A stretch of DNA of 64,000 nucleotides from Metellina segmentata (lineage: Eukaryota; Arthropoda; Arachnida; Araneae; Tetragnathidae): NCBI GenBank assembly GCA_947359465.1, contig OX375872.1, positions 135,024,011 to 135,088,010 on the forward strand, in the 5' to 3' direction. Of this stretch, positions 42,761-53,722 are shown piece after piece (positions within the stretch are counted from its first letter, which is position 1; every line of letters starts with the position of its first letter). The notes beneath the pieces were generated by a model. It worked only from the letters and a program-made list of their open reading frames with translations. It had not been told where the DNA came from and did no database searches. A program made the position numbers and the translations under genes.

Positions 42761-43397
42761 TCTAATATTATAAAGGAAGTGTTTGTTTGTTTATTGCTCG
42801 CACTCAAATTCCTAACGAATCTATGACACTTACAGTAATGGGATTTAACACACAGATAGTTTGAATTTTTTGCAATTTTAGGGTCGGCGAATTTTAAAAT
42901 TCAATCTAGAACATTTTTAAATGAATTTAATTTTTATTGTTTTATTTGAAATGGCGACAGGCATAAAGATATGATAGATTCTAAATTTATTTTTTCCGTT
43001 TTCATTTTGCGCGGAGGAACGATTTTCCAGGAGGCGATAAAAAAGAAAATTTTAACTTTAGTTATGTAGTTATTTTTTCTATCTCCTAGACCGTTAAAGA
43101 TAGAGTAAAAATTTCAACTGATTTGAAATCTGCGGAAAATTTGACACCAGATAGAAACCTTATACGTTTGATTTTCTTTAAGTAAATAATTTTTCAATTA
43201 CATTCTTATATTTTTTTGGTTTGCGAAACAAACCACCACAAGGGCAATGTGACTCCCATGAAAAAAAATGTCACGGGCAACTCATTACGCGGAACTCCGT
43301 TATGGCTGTTATCCAATAGGCTACGAACTCCTATTTGGTTTGCGAAGCAAACCAAAAAGTCCACAAAAGTAACTGGGCACTGGCAACGCCGGGCTAG
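42761..43397 (+). mobile_element. Non-autonomous Helitron
   Basis: It starts TCTAATATTATAAAGGAAG, GTGTTTGTTTGTTTATTG and ends GGCAACGCCGGGCTAG followed by T. The 5' 180 bases match the fragment at 20930-21162. There is no coding capacity for Rep/helicase. The base before TC is T rather than the usual A. Confidence 0.75.
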
Positions 43398-44559
43398 TAA
43401 ATTATAATTTTTAGTTCCATCTTTACCTTAGAAGTTACGTATTTTCGAGTTTCTAAGCGGATACAGTGCACTTTAAACAATTATTCTTGATTTTAAAATT
43501 GCAACAAAACGTCGTATTACCCTGAATCCCAATTACATAAAACTTTCTTTGCAAGAAAAAAAATATTAATTTTACGTAATAATGTGTGTGTTTTAATAAT
43601 GCAAGTTTTTAAAATATATTTAAACATTTTAAAATTCCTATACTTAGCATTTTAATTCTTTCTTTATTTTCCTTGAAGTGTTTCTCCCCATATTTTGTGC
43701 ATATGTACTACTGTTATTTATCTTATTACACACACATTTTTTAAAAACAGATACTAGAATCTATAGTTATGATCACTATGGTTATGACTGTGATTTATCA
43801 ATTTCTTTAAACTATTCTTTTGAAACTTTATTCCGTGTACAAAGCTATCAAATACATCATAAAAAAAACTGCAATTTCAAATCGGTATTAAATTTTTTTT
43901 TTAAGTCCTAGTATTTTAAACTTATGTTAGTCGTGAAAAACAGAAAGCAGAGAAAAAGGACCTAATATAAAAGTTGTTTTCACTCCTGTTATTGGATGGA
44001 AAAACTTTAGTAACTTGCTAACTAATGTTCTTGCAGCTATGAACACACATATTCTTTTTTAAACCTGTACAATTAATACGACAATTACAAGAGCATTTAA
44101 TACTTTTAGTCCTATTTGAATTATTATATTCTGAAAAGTTGTTTATAAACTACAATTTCTATTACTAGATGGCGGTAGTGTACAATACGATAGCCCTATT
44201 CTCGTTTCTTTTTCGTTTTCATTCACCATTTCGCTTTCGAAGTTGATTTCAACAACACGCTGTTTCTCACTACAGACACTCTTTTTCTTTTATGCACGCA
44301 AAAAGCACGCGTTTACCGTTGTTTTTTTTAATTTATAATTGTGTAAAGCAATTGTATACCGACTTTTGATATATTTCCAGGTTTTTCGTGTTCTTGTAGC
44401 GTTGGCAGCATTTTATTTCGGACAGGGCACAAAGCAAATGATAATTCTGTAATATGAAGTTGAGATCTTCTCACTTTTTGAAAAGGATCTCTTTATGGTT
44501 GATGTTGAAAGGATTTCCGTAAGGACGTGATAAAAGTAGTTGGGCAGAATCTGGTACTC
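43398..44559. other. No gene recognised
   Basis: AT-rich; a 77-codon frame at 43678-43911 (+) has no domain. Confidence 0.4.
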
Positions 44560-45560
44560 TTTTGAACGGAATACTCGAGTACCTTTCAAGTATTCGAATA
44601 CATATTCCAAAACGGCCGTCGATATTAACAATAAGTTACATGCAATATAGGCTTTTTATTTTTATAAATTTTTGAATTTCTGATAAAAATAAGTTGCATG
44701 ATAACTTTGATATTCGAATACTTTGGATGAATAATTGGAATTCAAATTCTTTAGTATCCCAGTACTTTGGTATCCGTTTACTTTGTTATTCGATGGCTTA
44801 TAATATATACTTTCGTACTGGAATACTTTGGCATTGGAATACATTGATTGAAAATTATTTTATTCGAATATTTTGGATGAAAACGAATGTATTCCAGTAC
44901 TTAAGTTGGATACTACTGTATTCGAATACCTTGGATGGGAAACGACTGCTTTCGAATACTTTGGAATTTAAGTATTATAATATCTGATTACTTTTGTGGT
45001 ATCCGAGTACTTTGGTATTAGAATACTTTGAATGAATACTATTTTGTTTTTAATTTTCTCTTTCGAATATTTTGGATGAAAACGACTGTATTGCAATTCT
45101 TTGGTTTGATAAAAACTTTTCAAAACAATTTTTTGGTTCAAGAATAATGTCTTGATGATTTTCCTCGTCTTGTCCAATCCCTTTTCATTCAGACACTCAC
45201 CAAGCGGGTATAAAAGAACTATGATACACACCCAAGTATTCATGCAAAGTACTCGAATACCAAAGTACTCGTGTACCAAAGTACATGTGTATCAAAGTAA
45301 GCGGGTAACAAAGTATTTGAATACTTTGAATGAAAACGAATGTATTCGACTACTGAATTAATACTTTGGAATTTGAGTATATTAATATCTGATTAGTTTG
45401 GTATCCGATTACTTTGATTTTCGAAGTCTTTGGATGAATACTACTGTATTCGAATAAATTTTAATCCGCTTACTTTGGTATCCGAGTACTTTGGTATTCG
45501 AGTATTTTGGATGATTACTTCAATATTCGAGTACTTTGTCATGAGTACTTTCAATATCCG
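44560..45560. repeat. Short-unit array of TATTCGAATACTTTGG type
   Basis: Irregular 15-30-base units such as GTATCCGAGTACTTTGG, GTATTCGAATACTTTGG and ATGAAAACGACTGTATTC repeat for about 1 kb. Between about 45235 and 45330 the units are inverted (CAAAGTACTCGAATACC). TATTCGAATA is itself a palindrome. All open frames here are repeat artefacts. Confidence 0.7.
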
Positions 45561-45640
45561 CTTGGTGAGAGTCTAAATGAGAAGGGATTAAACAAACGAG
45601 AAAAGTCCTCAAGATATTTTTCTTGAATGAAAAGTTGTTT
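45130..45640. repeat. Large imperfect inverted repeat
   Basis: 45150-45205 (CTTGTCCAATCCCTTTTCAT, ACACTCACCAAGCGGGTAT) is complementary to 45555-45612 (ATATCCGCTTGGTGAGAGT, AATGAGAAGGGATTAAACA). The inner array units are also mutually inverted, giving arms of about 200 bases around a centre near 45380. Confidence 0.65.
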
Positions 45641-45954
45641 GTGCATTTCGCTTATCAAGGTGACACGTTACACTAAAAATCAATAATATTGATTTTTTAC
45701 TGTTTTACATTGATTGTACATCTTTAAAAATATGTATACAAAATTTCGTAATGTAGTTGCATCGCCCATAGAAGGTCAAAAATGTGAAACCAACGAGCTT
45801 ATGGATTATAAAGTCCCTTTCTCAGCTTCCTGCTTTTGTGACTACAATGTCTTTAAAATGCTAAGGCTTGCTTTGCAATTATTATAGAGTTTTTGAATAT
45901 TTTGTGGGACTTTTTGTGATGCATATGATGAATTTGTGCAGGAGGGAGGGGGGT
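45641..45954. other. No gene recognised
   Basis: Unique AT-rich sequence. Confidence 0.4.
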
Positions 45955-45956
45955 TA

Positions 45957-46095
45957 CGGTAGGTAGTTAATTAACGTCCGTTAGAGTAACACAACGTACT
46001 ATTCGGGGATCAATCCCGACAGGAAAAATTCAAGGACAACGCCTCGTAATTTTGAACCACGGTCGGATAACGAGCCAACGCCTGAGCTGCATGGT
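45957..46095 (-). mobile_element. SINE family S1, 5'-truncated
   Basis: GGTAGGTAGTTAATTAACGT, GGGATCAATCCCGACAGG, CGTAATTTTGAACCACGG and CAACGCCTGAGCTG are the S1 3' half in reverse complement. Confidence 0.75.
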
Positions 46096-46449
46096 ATAAG
46101 TATTTAGAAGAAAAAAAAATTTCGCTATTGATAAATTCAACTCGCTGTTTTTTACTAATTTTCACTTTCTTACAAAAATATTTGCAAAAATATTAATAAC
46201 AATGTAACATGCAAACTCATGCACAAAATTGTAGAAAGCACTTCAAGAAAAATAAAGAAAAAGTATTTGAAAAAAATTGTAATTTGTATAAGCAGGAATT
46301 TTAAAACATCGAAACATTTTTATTGAACTTTTAAATTATATTATTGGAATAAGATATTAATTTATGGGAATAAGATACACTATGATATTCATTCATTCAT
46401 TTGGTTATAGTTATAAAATCAAAAATAATTGTTCAAAGGTTACTATGTT

Positions 46450-46553
46450 CCCTTAGCTCCACTGGTGGTTGTCTTGACGAGGTATTTCGGTCTTAGAAAA
46501 CTTTTAACTTATCTTGATGGACAAGATATCTCGTCTAAATCACTCGGAAGGTT
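46450..46553. mobile_element. Palindromic TTAA MITE family, copy 5
   Basis: CTCCACTGGTGGTTGTC, TTGACGAGGTATTTCGGTC, TTGATGGACAAGATATCTCG and CACTCGGAAGG-TTAA give the same two ends and middle as copy 4, with a shortened interior. It ends about 95 bases upstream of the exon acceptor, inside the presumed intron. Confidence 0.6.
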
Positions 46554-46615
46554 AAAATCCAGATAGTTTCCTTGTGATAAAATTGATATATGTACTTTAT
46601 TATTTGATGCGCAAT

Positions 46616-46649
46616 TGTGCTTTTCTCATTCCAATTTCTTTATTTACAG
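46616..46649 (+). promoter_or_regulatory. Splice acceptor (polypyrimidine tract and AG)
   Basis: CTTTTCTCATTCCAATTTC followed by TTTATTTACAG at 46649 is a strong 3' splice site. It places the exon start at 46650, with the last base of a codon first (phase 2). Confidence 0.7.
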
Positions 46650-47739
46650 GTTGAGGTTTAAGATTTTTATATGGAGCGTTCTTCTGATCAGTGTCTTCTT
46701 AAAAAATGTTGAGCCATCTTCCATCTTAAGGCGAGGGAAAGCAGTAAAATCTACATCCAGACCTCAAACCTCCACTCCGACAACTACCGTCACAGTGAAT
46801 CTGCCCCGTGTAACGACTTCCAAACCAAATTCTGCTCGCAACACGCCTCGTCCAAAAGGCTCTTCCAGAAGAACAACGACGACCGCACCAACCTCATCAG
46901 AGCCTGCAGTAGTTTTGAAACAGCATGGCTTGTCGTCGCCTGCTTCTAGTAGTCCAAAAAAGCAAACTGAAAAGCCATCGACGACGACGCTTTCCCCGTT
47001 GGAAATCATGAATCGTCTGTACCAGATGCATGGCATGGCATCCCATGGAGTTTCAGCCAGTCACTCATCCTATTACTCTCCACCAACAACAACGAAGAAG
47101 AAAGAGGACCAGAAATCTTCTTCATCCATGGATGATATCTATCGACTTCATGCCCTAGCCATAGCCCAGGGCTCGCATGTGAGTCGGAAGCCTTCAGAGC
47201 CCTCCACTTCGACTGAGAAACCTTCGGGTAATCCGGACACAAAGCAGAGCGTGTATCCCAAGCGCCACTCAATGGAGCATATTTATCAGCAACATTCATC
47301 TCTTCCGTCATCGATGCACCACATAATGGCACAGCATTCACAACAGAGCAGCTCAAAGAAGCCAGAGAAAACAAGCTCCCATGAATCCACGGGGTCTTCA
47401 CTGACGACAATAATGCAGCCACTTCTGAAACAGTTGACCCCCGTAGGTGCGGGTATAGGTGTGGTGTTAGCTCCGCTGCTGCTTTTCAGCGGATTCCTGC
47501 AATTTTTCAGCAACATGAGCTCGTTTTTGAACAATTTTGCCCAGACTATCCTGCCGGTAAGACGTCCTTCTCTAGGCCAAGGTGTTCAAAACCAAAACAG
47601 CTACTTTCAAAACTTGGGGCCAGCCCATCTGAAGAGACAGCCAAGGGAGTGGATGGCGCATCCCGGTAATATGGAAAAACTCCAGGAATTCACAGAACTG
47701 TTCTTGAGAGCTATGAAAGAAGCCGAAATGCAACAGTAG
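46650..47739 (+). CDS. Uncharacterised secreted or membrane protein, terminal exon
   Basis: I do not recognise this protein. Residue numbers count from an alternative in-frame Met at 46615, but the acceptor suggests that the true Met is in an upstream exon that I could not find. The exon opens with a signal-peptide-like run (FKIFIWSVLLISVFL, about 15-29). A Ser/Thr/Pro-rich, Lys/Arg-spotted region follows (36-125). A His/Ser-rich region then carries an eight-residue motif M-x-x-[I/L]-Y-[Q/R]-x-H at 132-139, 172-179 and 220-227, and a weaker copy at 234-241. Residues 277-298 (VGAGIGVVLAPLLLFSGFLQFF) are a second hydrophobic segment. The C-terminus (EWMAHPGNMEKLQEFTELF and on) is an amphipathic helix ending in a stop at 47737-47739. 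Codon use and GC content are higher than in the surrounding repeats, and the frame is clean for over 360 codons. It may be an extracellular low-complexity protein anchored near its C-terminus. Function unknown. Confidence 0.85.
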
Positions 47740-47957
47740 TGTCCATTGAACTTTACTGTCCGGTACCATTACAAGCGGATAGTAGTGCCATTTTGGTATT
47801 TCACGATACGAACAGCGAAACAGCAAGCGGAGACTTAGACGGTGTTGAAAGTTGTCAATCCTTTTCTTGAGTAAAGCGTGAAGTATCATAAAATTATTTA
47901 TTGCATATTATAACATAATGTTTACATATTTTATATTTATTACTACCTTTGTTTTAA

Positions 47958-47963
47958 AATAAA
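47958..47963 (+). terminator. Poly(A) signal
   Basis: AATAAA lies 219 bases after the stop codon, in AT-rich sequence. It is the first canonical hexamer downstream of the exon that I noticed. Confidence 0.6.
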
Positions 47964-48865
47964 ACATGAAGTAGACAGTCGATTTCCTCTCTTAATTTTA
48001 CACGCAGCGTAGCTGCTGTGTATATTCAGTGAAGAAGAAGCATTTTGACATAAAATGCATAACTGCTCTGTTATTGTTCAAACAGTCTCATTCTTTTCAC
48101 ATTTTAAAGATAGGTACTTGATAATTACTGTTATGTTATTTACTTGAAAGTAATTGTTATATAACAAAGGTTTATACTGATTATATCTATGGAATCACTT
48201 GTACACCGAAATATAATTTTTACGTATAACATGACAGAAATGATCTTGCTAAACAATAAGTATTTTGTTTATTGAAAATAATTGTAAACTAAAACTTAAA
48301 AAGTTGAAATTAACATGTAATCTAACACTTGTATACCGAAATATAAATTTTCATTTAAAACCTCACAGAAAAGTTCTGCTAAACAATTCTATTCTCATAC
48401 AATTTAAATTACTATATTACACAACACTTACCAATTGCATACGTAAATCCAATTTTAAGAATTATTACCCAACAATGTTAAATCCATGCTACAAAACAGT
48501 TTTAAAATATATAATTTAGTTCAAATTTGCATATGCAAGCTCAATTCTCCTCGAGAACTTATATACCTTTCTAGAGATGGAATCGCTAATGATCATCTAT
48601 CTCCCCCGGAGCTGCACTATACGTTTATAATTTTTGTATATAAAAGTAGTTTCCATTTACAATGGAGTATGAAAAGATTTATCCAATCACCTTGAAGTAA
48701 TGTATGATAAAGAAAAATACTAGTAAAATAGGATTAAGCCAAAAATGTGTAACATAACTACTTTTGAATTTCTACCCATTTAAATTTCAAATATAATCTG
48801 AAGACATACAAAACGATACAAAAATGTAGCAGTCTCTCATCGAAGTTTCACTACTTATAAAAGTA
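47964..48865. other. No gene recognised downstream of the exon
   Basis: AT-rich. Segments with ACTTGTACACCGAAATATAA (48198) and ACTTGTATACCGAAATATAA (48328) suggest a local duplication of about 130 bases. Confidence 0.4.
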
Positions 48866-49640
48866 CTAATAATGAATTAAAATCATTTTTATCGTTCGAA
48901 TACATAAAATACATGATTAATGAACTGAATTTTAATTTTTTGTAACGAACTGAATATAATTTTTGCTATCCAATAAATAAAAATACTTTAACTGAATTAA
49001 AAATTTTAATAATGGACTGAATGTAATGAGAGGAACACAAATACATACTTTAATAATGAACTAATGCATAAAAATACTTAAAAAAAATTTTTTGTATAAC
49101 GAACTGAATAGAATAAATTTTTGTTGATCAAATACATACAAATACTTGAATAATTGATCAAATTTTAATTTTAATTATGAACTGAATTGAATAATTATCT
49201 GAAGAATACATCACAATACTTGAATAAGAACTGAAATTTAATTTTTAATAATGAACACAGAATAGAATTTTTATCGTCCGTATTCATAAAAATACTTGAA
49301 TAATGAACTTTATTTCGATTCTTAATAATGAAATTAATAGAATTTTTGCTGTCGAATACATAGAAATACTTTTGTGTGATAAATAAATAAAAATTTAAAT
49401 TTAAAGAAAGAACGGAATATAATTATCATTGGTAGAATACTTACATATACTTGAATAATGAACTGAATGTTGATTTATTAATAAACTAAATAAAATTTTT
49501 GTTGGTTGAATTGATAAAAATACTTGAATTTAAATTTTTAATCATGAATTGAATGGAATTTATATAGGTCTTATACATAAAAACACTTTAATAATGAGCT
49601 GAATTTTAATTCTTAATAATGAACTGAATATAATTTCCGA
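48866..49640. repeat. Diverged tandem array, ~75-80-bp units
   Basis: AATAATGAACTGAATTTTAA, ATTTTTGTTGTCGAATACAT and AAAAATACTTGAATAATG recur about ten times with many small indels. Confidence 0.65.
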
Positions 49641-49735
49641 GGACAACACCTCGGAATTTTGGGCCACGATAACGAGGTCAGAGCTTGAGCTGTCACACCA
49701 CTCCCCAGACTTCCACATCACATCAAAATGATTTT
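49636..49735 (-). mobile_element. SINE family S1, internal fragment
   Basis: TTCCGAGGACAACACCTCGG, GCTTGAGCTGTCACACCAC and CCAGACTTCCACATCACATC are the middle of S1 in reverse complement. Both ends are missing. It abuts the array. Confidence 0.65.
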
Positions 49736-50319
49736 AAGCTAAATAAGTTTTTTTAATGAATGGCCATGCTGAAATTTGGAGATAAAAATTCTGAATCCAA
49801 TTCAACAAGCAGAACTTTACCATCACAAAACTATTCACCCCAAAAGTATAGGCACGCTAAAAGCAAAGTTTAAACCATAAATTCCATTATAAAAAGATTA
49901 TCCCAAATGTATACCAGTATTATCCATGGATGTAGTGTTGGCAAATATATGAGGTGAATAATTCTGTTTAGCGTTCAATTAGAATGAACGATTTCGTACA
50001 CTTTGTAAACATATTTCAGTAAAACAGAAGAATAAACCGAAGAAATGTTTTCATTTGTTCTTGAAACAATGCGGAAGTTATTAAACATAAACGGTTATCT
50101 AGATTGCTGTACCTATAAATTTCAAAACAACACACAGAGGAAAGTGTTTGAATCAAACAATAATTTTGATAAATTGCAATCGAGCTTTAAAAATCTTTTG
50201 CTTTGTTAACACTTAAAATTTAGTAAAATTATTATTACATAGTTTTTGCTTAGAAAACTCATCAGTAAATATGAGGTAAAAATACCTTCTAGATACGAAT
50301 ATTAATTTTGTCAATTTAA
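49736..50319. other. No gene recognised
   Basis: AT-rich unique sequence. Confidence 0.4.
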
Positions 50320-50730
50320 AATAATTTTTTATAATACATTTCGAACCGCTACAAAGAAATTGCTGTGGTTAAACCAATTAGCCCTGATATTACTTCATAA
50401 AAATGTCGAGTGTTTACCGTTGATAGATCTTTTATTGAAAAGGTGGGTTAAATGGGCAAAAAGTAACTTTAGAGAAAATAGACAGGGCTTGAAAGCTTCC
50501 AGCTGGGAATTCTTGCATCTTTAAAATATTTTTAACAATACTTCTGAAACAGTTACAAAGAAAAGTCTTTGATTAAACCACTTACTAGAAGAGTAACTTT
50601 TTAGAAATCAGCCATTAAATGGTATTTAAAAGGCTCCAGATTCAAAAGTTTCATCTACAAAATATTTTTAGCAATGCTTTCTTTAAAGAAAAGTCATATA
50701 TAATTGGAAAGTTTAAAAACTCTCTACTTC
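50320..50730. repeat. Diverged repeat, about three ~170-bp units
   Basis: ACAAAGAAATTGCTGTGGTT (50352), ACAAAGAAAAGTCTTTGATT (50556) and TTAAAGAAAAGTCATA (50683) each follow an AATATTTTTA(A/G)CAAT-like segment. The 68-codon frame at 50619 is part of it. Confidence 0.4.
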
Positions 50731-51150
50731 ATTACAAACAAAAAGATCTGAAATTAATTTTTTTTTATAGTTTTACTCTCCATATTAACTTAGAAAACAA
50801 AACTAGAAACATTATATATATATAAGAAAACAAAGCTTCATACCTTTTGAAATATTTCCGATAAACCAACTGAAAACGCCTGTTTGCTTCACCGATCCAT
50901 TCCCTTAGCGACTTTCATCACAATTTTTGTTGTTCTAACACTTTTCCCCCAACTTTGAGGCACCAGCACAATGAAGTGTTACCAGTTTCCTCGTAGTATT
51001 CTGGGTCATTTAAGGTTCTGATGACCAATCCTCTTCCAAAAATGCGATCACTCGTAAAAATGCTATTGCAATTTTGCTGAGTTGGGCAATTATCCGAGAA
51101 GTGAAGGCGTTTCTTAAGATGAGAAAACTGGATTTTATTTGACGAATGGC
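50731..51150. other. No gene recognised
   Basis: A less AT-rich part (50880-51060) shows no domain in any frame. Confidence 0.35.
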
Positions 51151-51840
51151 AGAAATTGGATTGGCCTAACGTGATGGACTAACTTCCGTATGTCCAGTAT
51201 GTATTTTCCTGCATTGATGGATTTTAATAAGGTATATCATTTAGGTTAGTGTTTGTTAACCTTTTAACCCGTTGAAGGCACTATGTTAAAAAATTTCAGA
51301 AAAAATACTTAAGGATGAAAACCTATTGCCGTACATGAATGTAGTTTGCACGTAACATAATTATAAGGCTTGGATTGGTCTAACTTGATGGACTAACTTC
51401 TGTATGACCAGTTTGTATTTACTGTGCATTGATAAAGTCTATCTTTCAGCTAAGTGTTGATGCATAAAAAGTATATCTTTTAGCCTAGTGTTAGCCAACC
51501 CGTTTTTCAATCCTTTGTGGGAAGGGCATTTTGCTAATATATTTACAGAAAAAATACTTTATGGATGTTGGCCTATCACCTTATCTGAATGTTTTTTGCA
51601 CACAACGTGGCGATTTAAGTATTGGATTGGTCTAATCCTCTGGACTAACTTCAGTGAGTCCAGTTAGTATTTTCCATGTATTGATAGATGAGTGATGTAT
51701 ATATGTTAGGTTAGTGTTTACTTATCTTCTTTTTAATCCGTCGGGGAGAACGCTATGCTATAAGGTTTCAAGGAAAATAATTTATGGATGAAAACATATC
51801 ACCTTATATGAATGTATTTCACATAACATCAGTTTTTAAG
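51151..51840. repeat. Tandem array, ~215-250-bp units, three copies
   Basis: TTGGATTGG(C/T)CTAA near 51156, 51370 and 51622 starts units that share GGACTAACTTC(C/T)GTATG, CAGT(A/T)TGTATTTTC, TTAGGTTAGTGTTT, AGAAAAAATACTTTATGGATG and CACCTTATATGAATGT. Confidence 0.7.
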
Positions 51841-52767
51841 GTTTGGTGGGACTCGTGTTTCACTGTTTATCTAGAGAAAATTTATGTACAACTACGGAAT
51901 AAAAAACGAACCGCCGCCTTTATTTCAGGCACTATTCATACTAGAGCAAATTCAGAGGCATCATTTAATAGAGAATAAAGTCCTGTATTCAAATCCAAAA
52001 CAATTGCAGAAACACCATGTTTTTTGAAGCCATAATAAGATTTTGCATCATTTTAAAAAGCCTTAATGTGAAATTTCTTGACTTTACTATCTTTATATCC
52101 GGAGATATTCAATCCCACAATTGATGCCAATTTCAGAGATAATCTCCGCATAGAGTCGGTATTCATAGATCGAGATTAACTGTTGTTATTGCTACCCGAA
52201 TTTTCAATTTAAACACTTATTCAAACGTATTTTTCAGCGATTCGAGAATTATTATTTACTATGCAAGTGCAAGCGATAAGAGAATTAATATCCGAAGTTT
52301 GTCAGACGTTTTATAAACTTTTGGTAGCCCCCTAAAATCGCATTAACGAGGAAAATTTAATTTAGCAAAGAAACTAATTATCGGAGTGTGCTAAAATTTT
52401 ACATGATCATATTAGAAGACCTGAATTGATTCCCATCCAAATGTAATTAGTAGAGCTCTAATCGATATGCAAAAATGTAACCTGAAATATGCATTACAAA
52501 ATCCCAAAATACAAACTAATCCCCACCCCCAAAAAAAATTAAATATGCGAAATTGCATAAAAATCCTTCATTCTTACAAAAAGGGTAGTGAGGAGGATAA
52601 AGTGAAATTGAACCACACTTTCATCCAATTAATGCACAATCTTATTTTTATAGCGCAGATAAAGATAAGTAAGAAATACACAAAGCAACAAATATACAAA
52701 TTAAAAAATATGCAAATATTACATAATTGAAAAAATGTAGGTTAAAATGAAAGCGCTTCAATTGTCC
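51841..52767. other. No gene recognised
   Basis: Frames at 51784-51978 and 52467-52730 (+) are Lys/Asn-rich low-complexity translations of AT-rich DNA with no domain. Confidence 0.4.
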
Positions 52768-53150
52768 TCAGGGACGTAACTAGACGGGTCATGTGCCCAA
52801 TCACCGGATTGGGAAGGGGCGCTTAACAAGTCGAGCAGTTTTCTACTATATATATTTACGCATGATAAAAAATGAAGAGGAAAAACGTATTAGTTGACTA
52901 CAAAAGCCAAAAACTATAAAAGGAGCAAAATGCAGAATGTGTGTTGCATGAGTTTGATATGAGTAAAGAAAGGACTGTAACGTCGTAACGCTCGAGTGTT
53001 TAGGATAACGGGCTCGTGTATCCCAATTGGCTTTGATACTTTACGCCGGCAAACGAAACTGAACTCGGTTGGCTTTTAGAGTGTCTTGTTGAGACGTCAG
53101 TTTTGTAGTCTGATTATTTGTCAATGTGAAATATCTTAGAGTTAATTTAG

Positions 53151-53456
53151 TTGTTGTTGTTGTTGACGTGTGTCTCCTGAACTGTGAAACACGATCATGC
53201 CCAGTGATCTGAAGTAGGACAGACACAGAAGAAAAATACAGGTTTTATTTTGCAAACACACAAAGTGATCACTGGTAAAGACACAGGGGGTGCAGCTATC
53301 CACTTTTTGGTGACGAACCACTTGGGCGGGAGTCTAACTTCTTCCTCGGACATCACATACAACCAGACCTAGTGCAGTAGCCCTAGTCGGGAATCGAACC
53401 ACGAACCCAAAGCGTGGGAGCTGAGTGCTTTATCCACTATACCGCTTGGGTGGCAA
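53151..53456 (-). mobile_element. SINE family S3, full length with target duplication
   Basis: TTAATTTAG occurs at 53142-53150 and 53457-53465. On the minus strand the tRNA-like head reads CCCAAGCGGTATAGTGG (A box) and CGTGGTTCGATTCCCG (B box). A unique body follows, and the tail is (CAA)n at 53151-53165. Body and tail share nothing obvious with S1 or S2, so it is a separate family. Confidence 0.9.
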
Positions 53457-53722
53457 TTAATTTAGTATTTTATCTTATACTAAAATGAAATTACTGCAAA
53501 TTAATCTATTTACCTTTGAATTCAAATCTACCATCTAAGAGTTAAATTAAAGGGGTCTGGAACACATTAAAAAATTTTTTATTAATTAAATTAAAATTTT
53601 GAATTTTTTGCACTGATTACCCATCTAACAAATAAGCAACATCACTACACAAAAATTTTGAAAAAGTTTTTCAAAAATTTTAAATTAAAAATTTTTTTTT
53701 TTTAAAGAGGGGTCATTTAGAT

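Noticed and set aside
46764..47889. Minus-strand open frames of 82-138 codons
   Set aside because: They are shadows of the plus-strand exon, which has splice, composition and poly(A) support.
53390..53456. Functional tRNA gene on the minus strand
   Set aside because: It is the head of the S3 SINE, bounded by TTAATTTAG.
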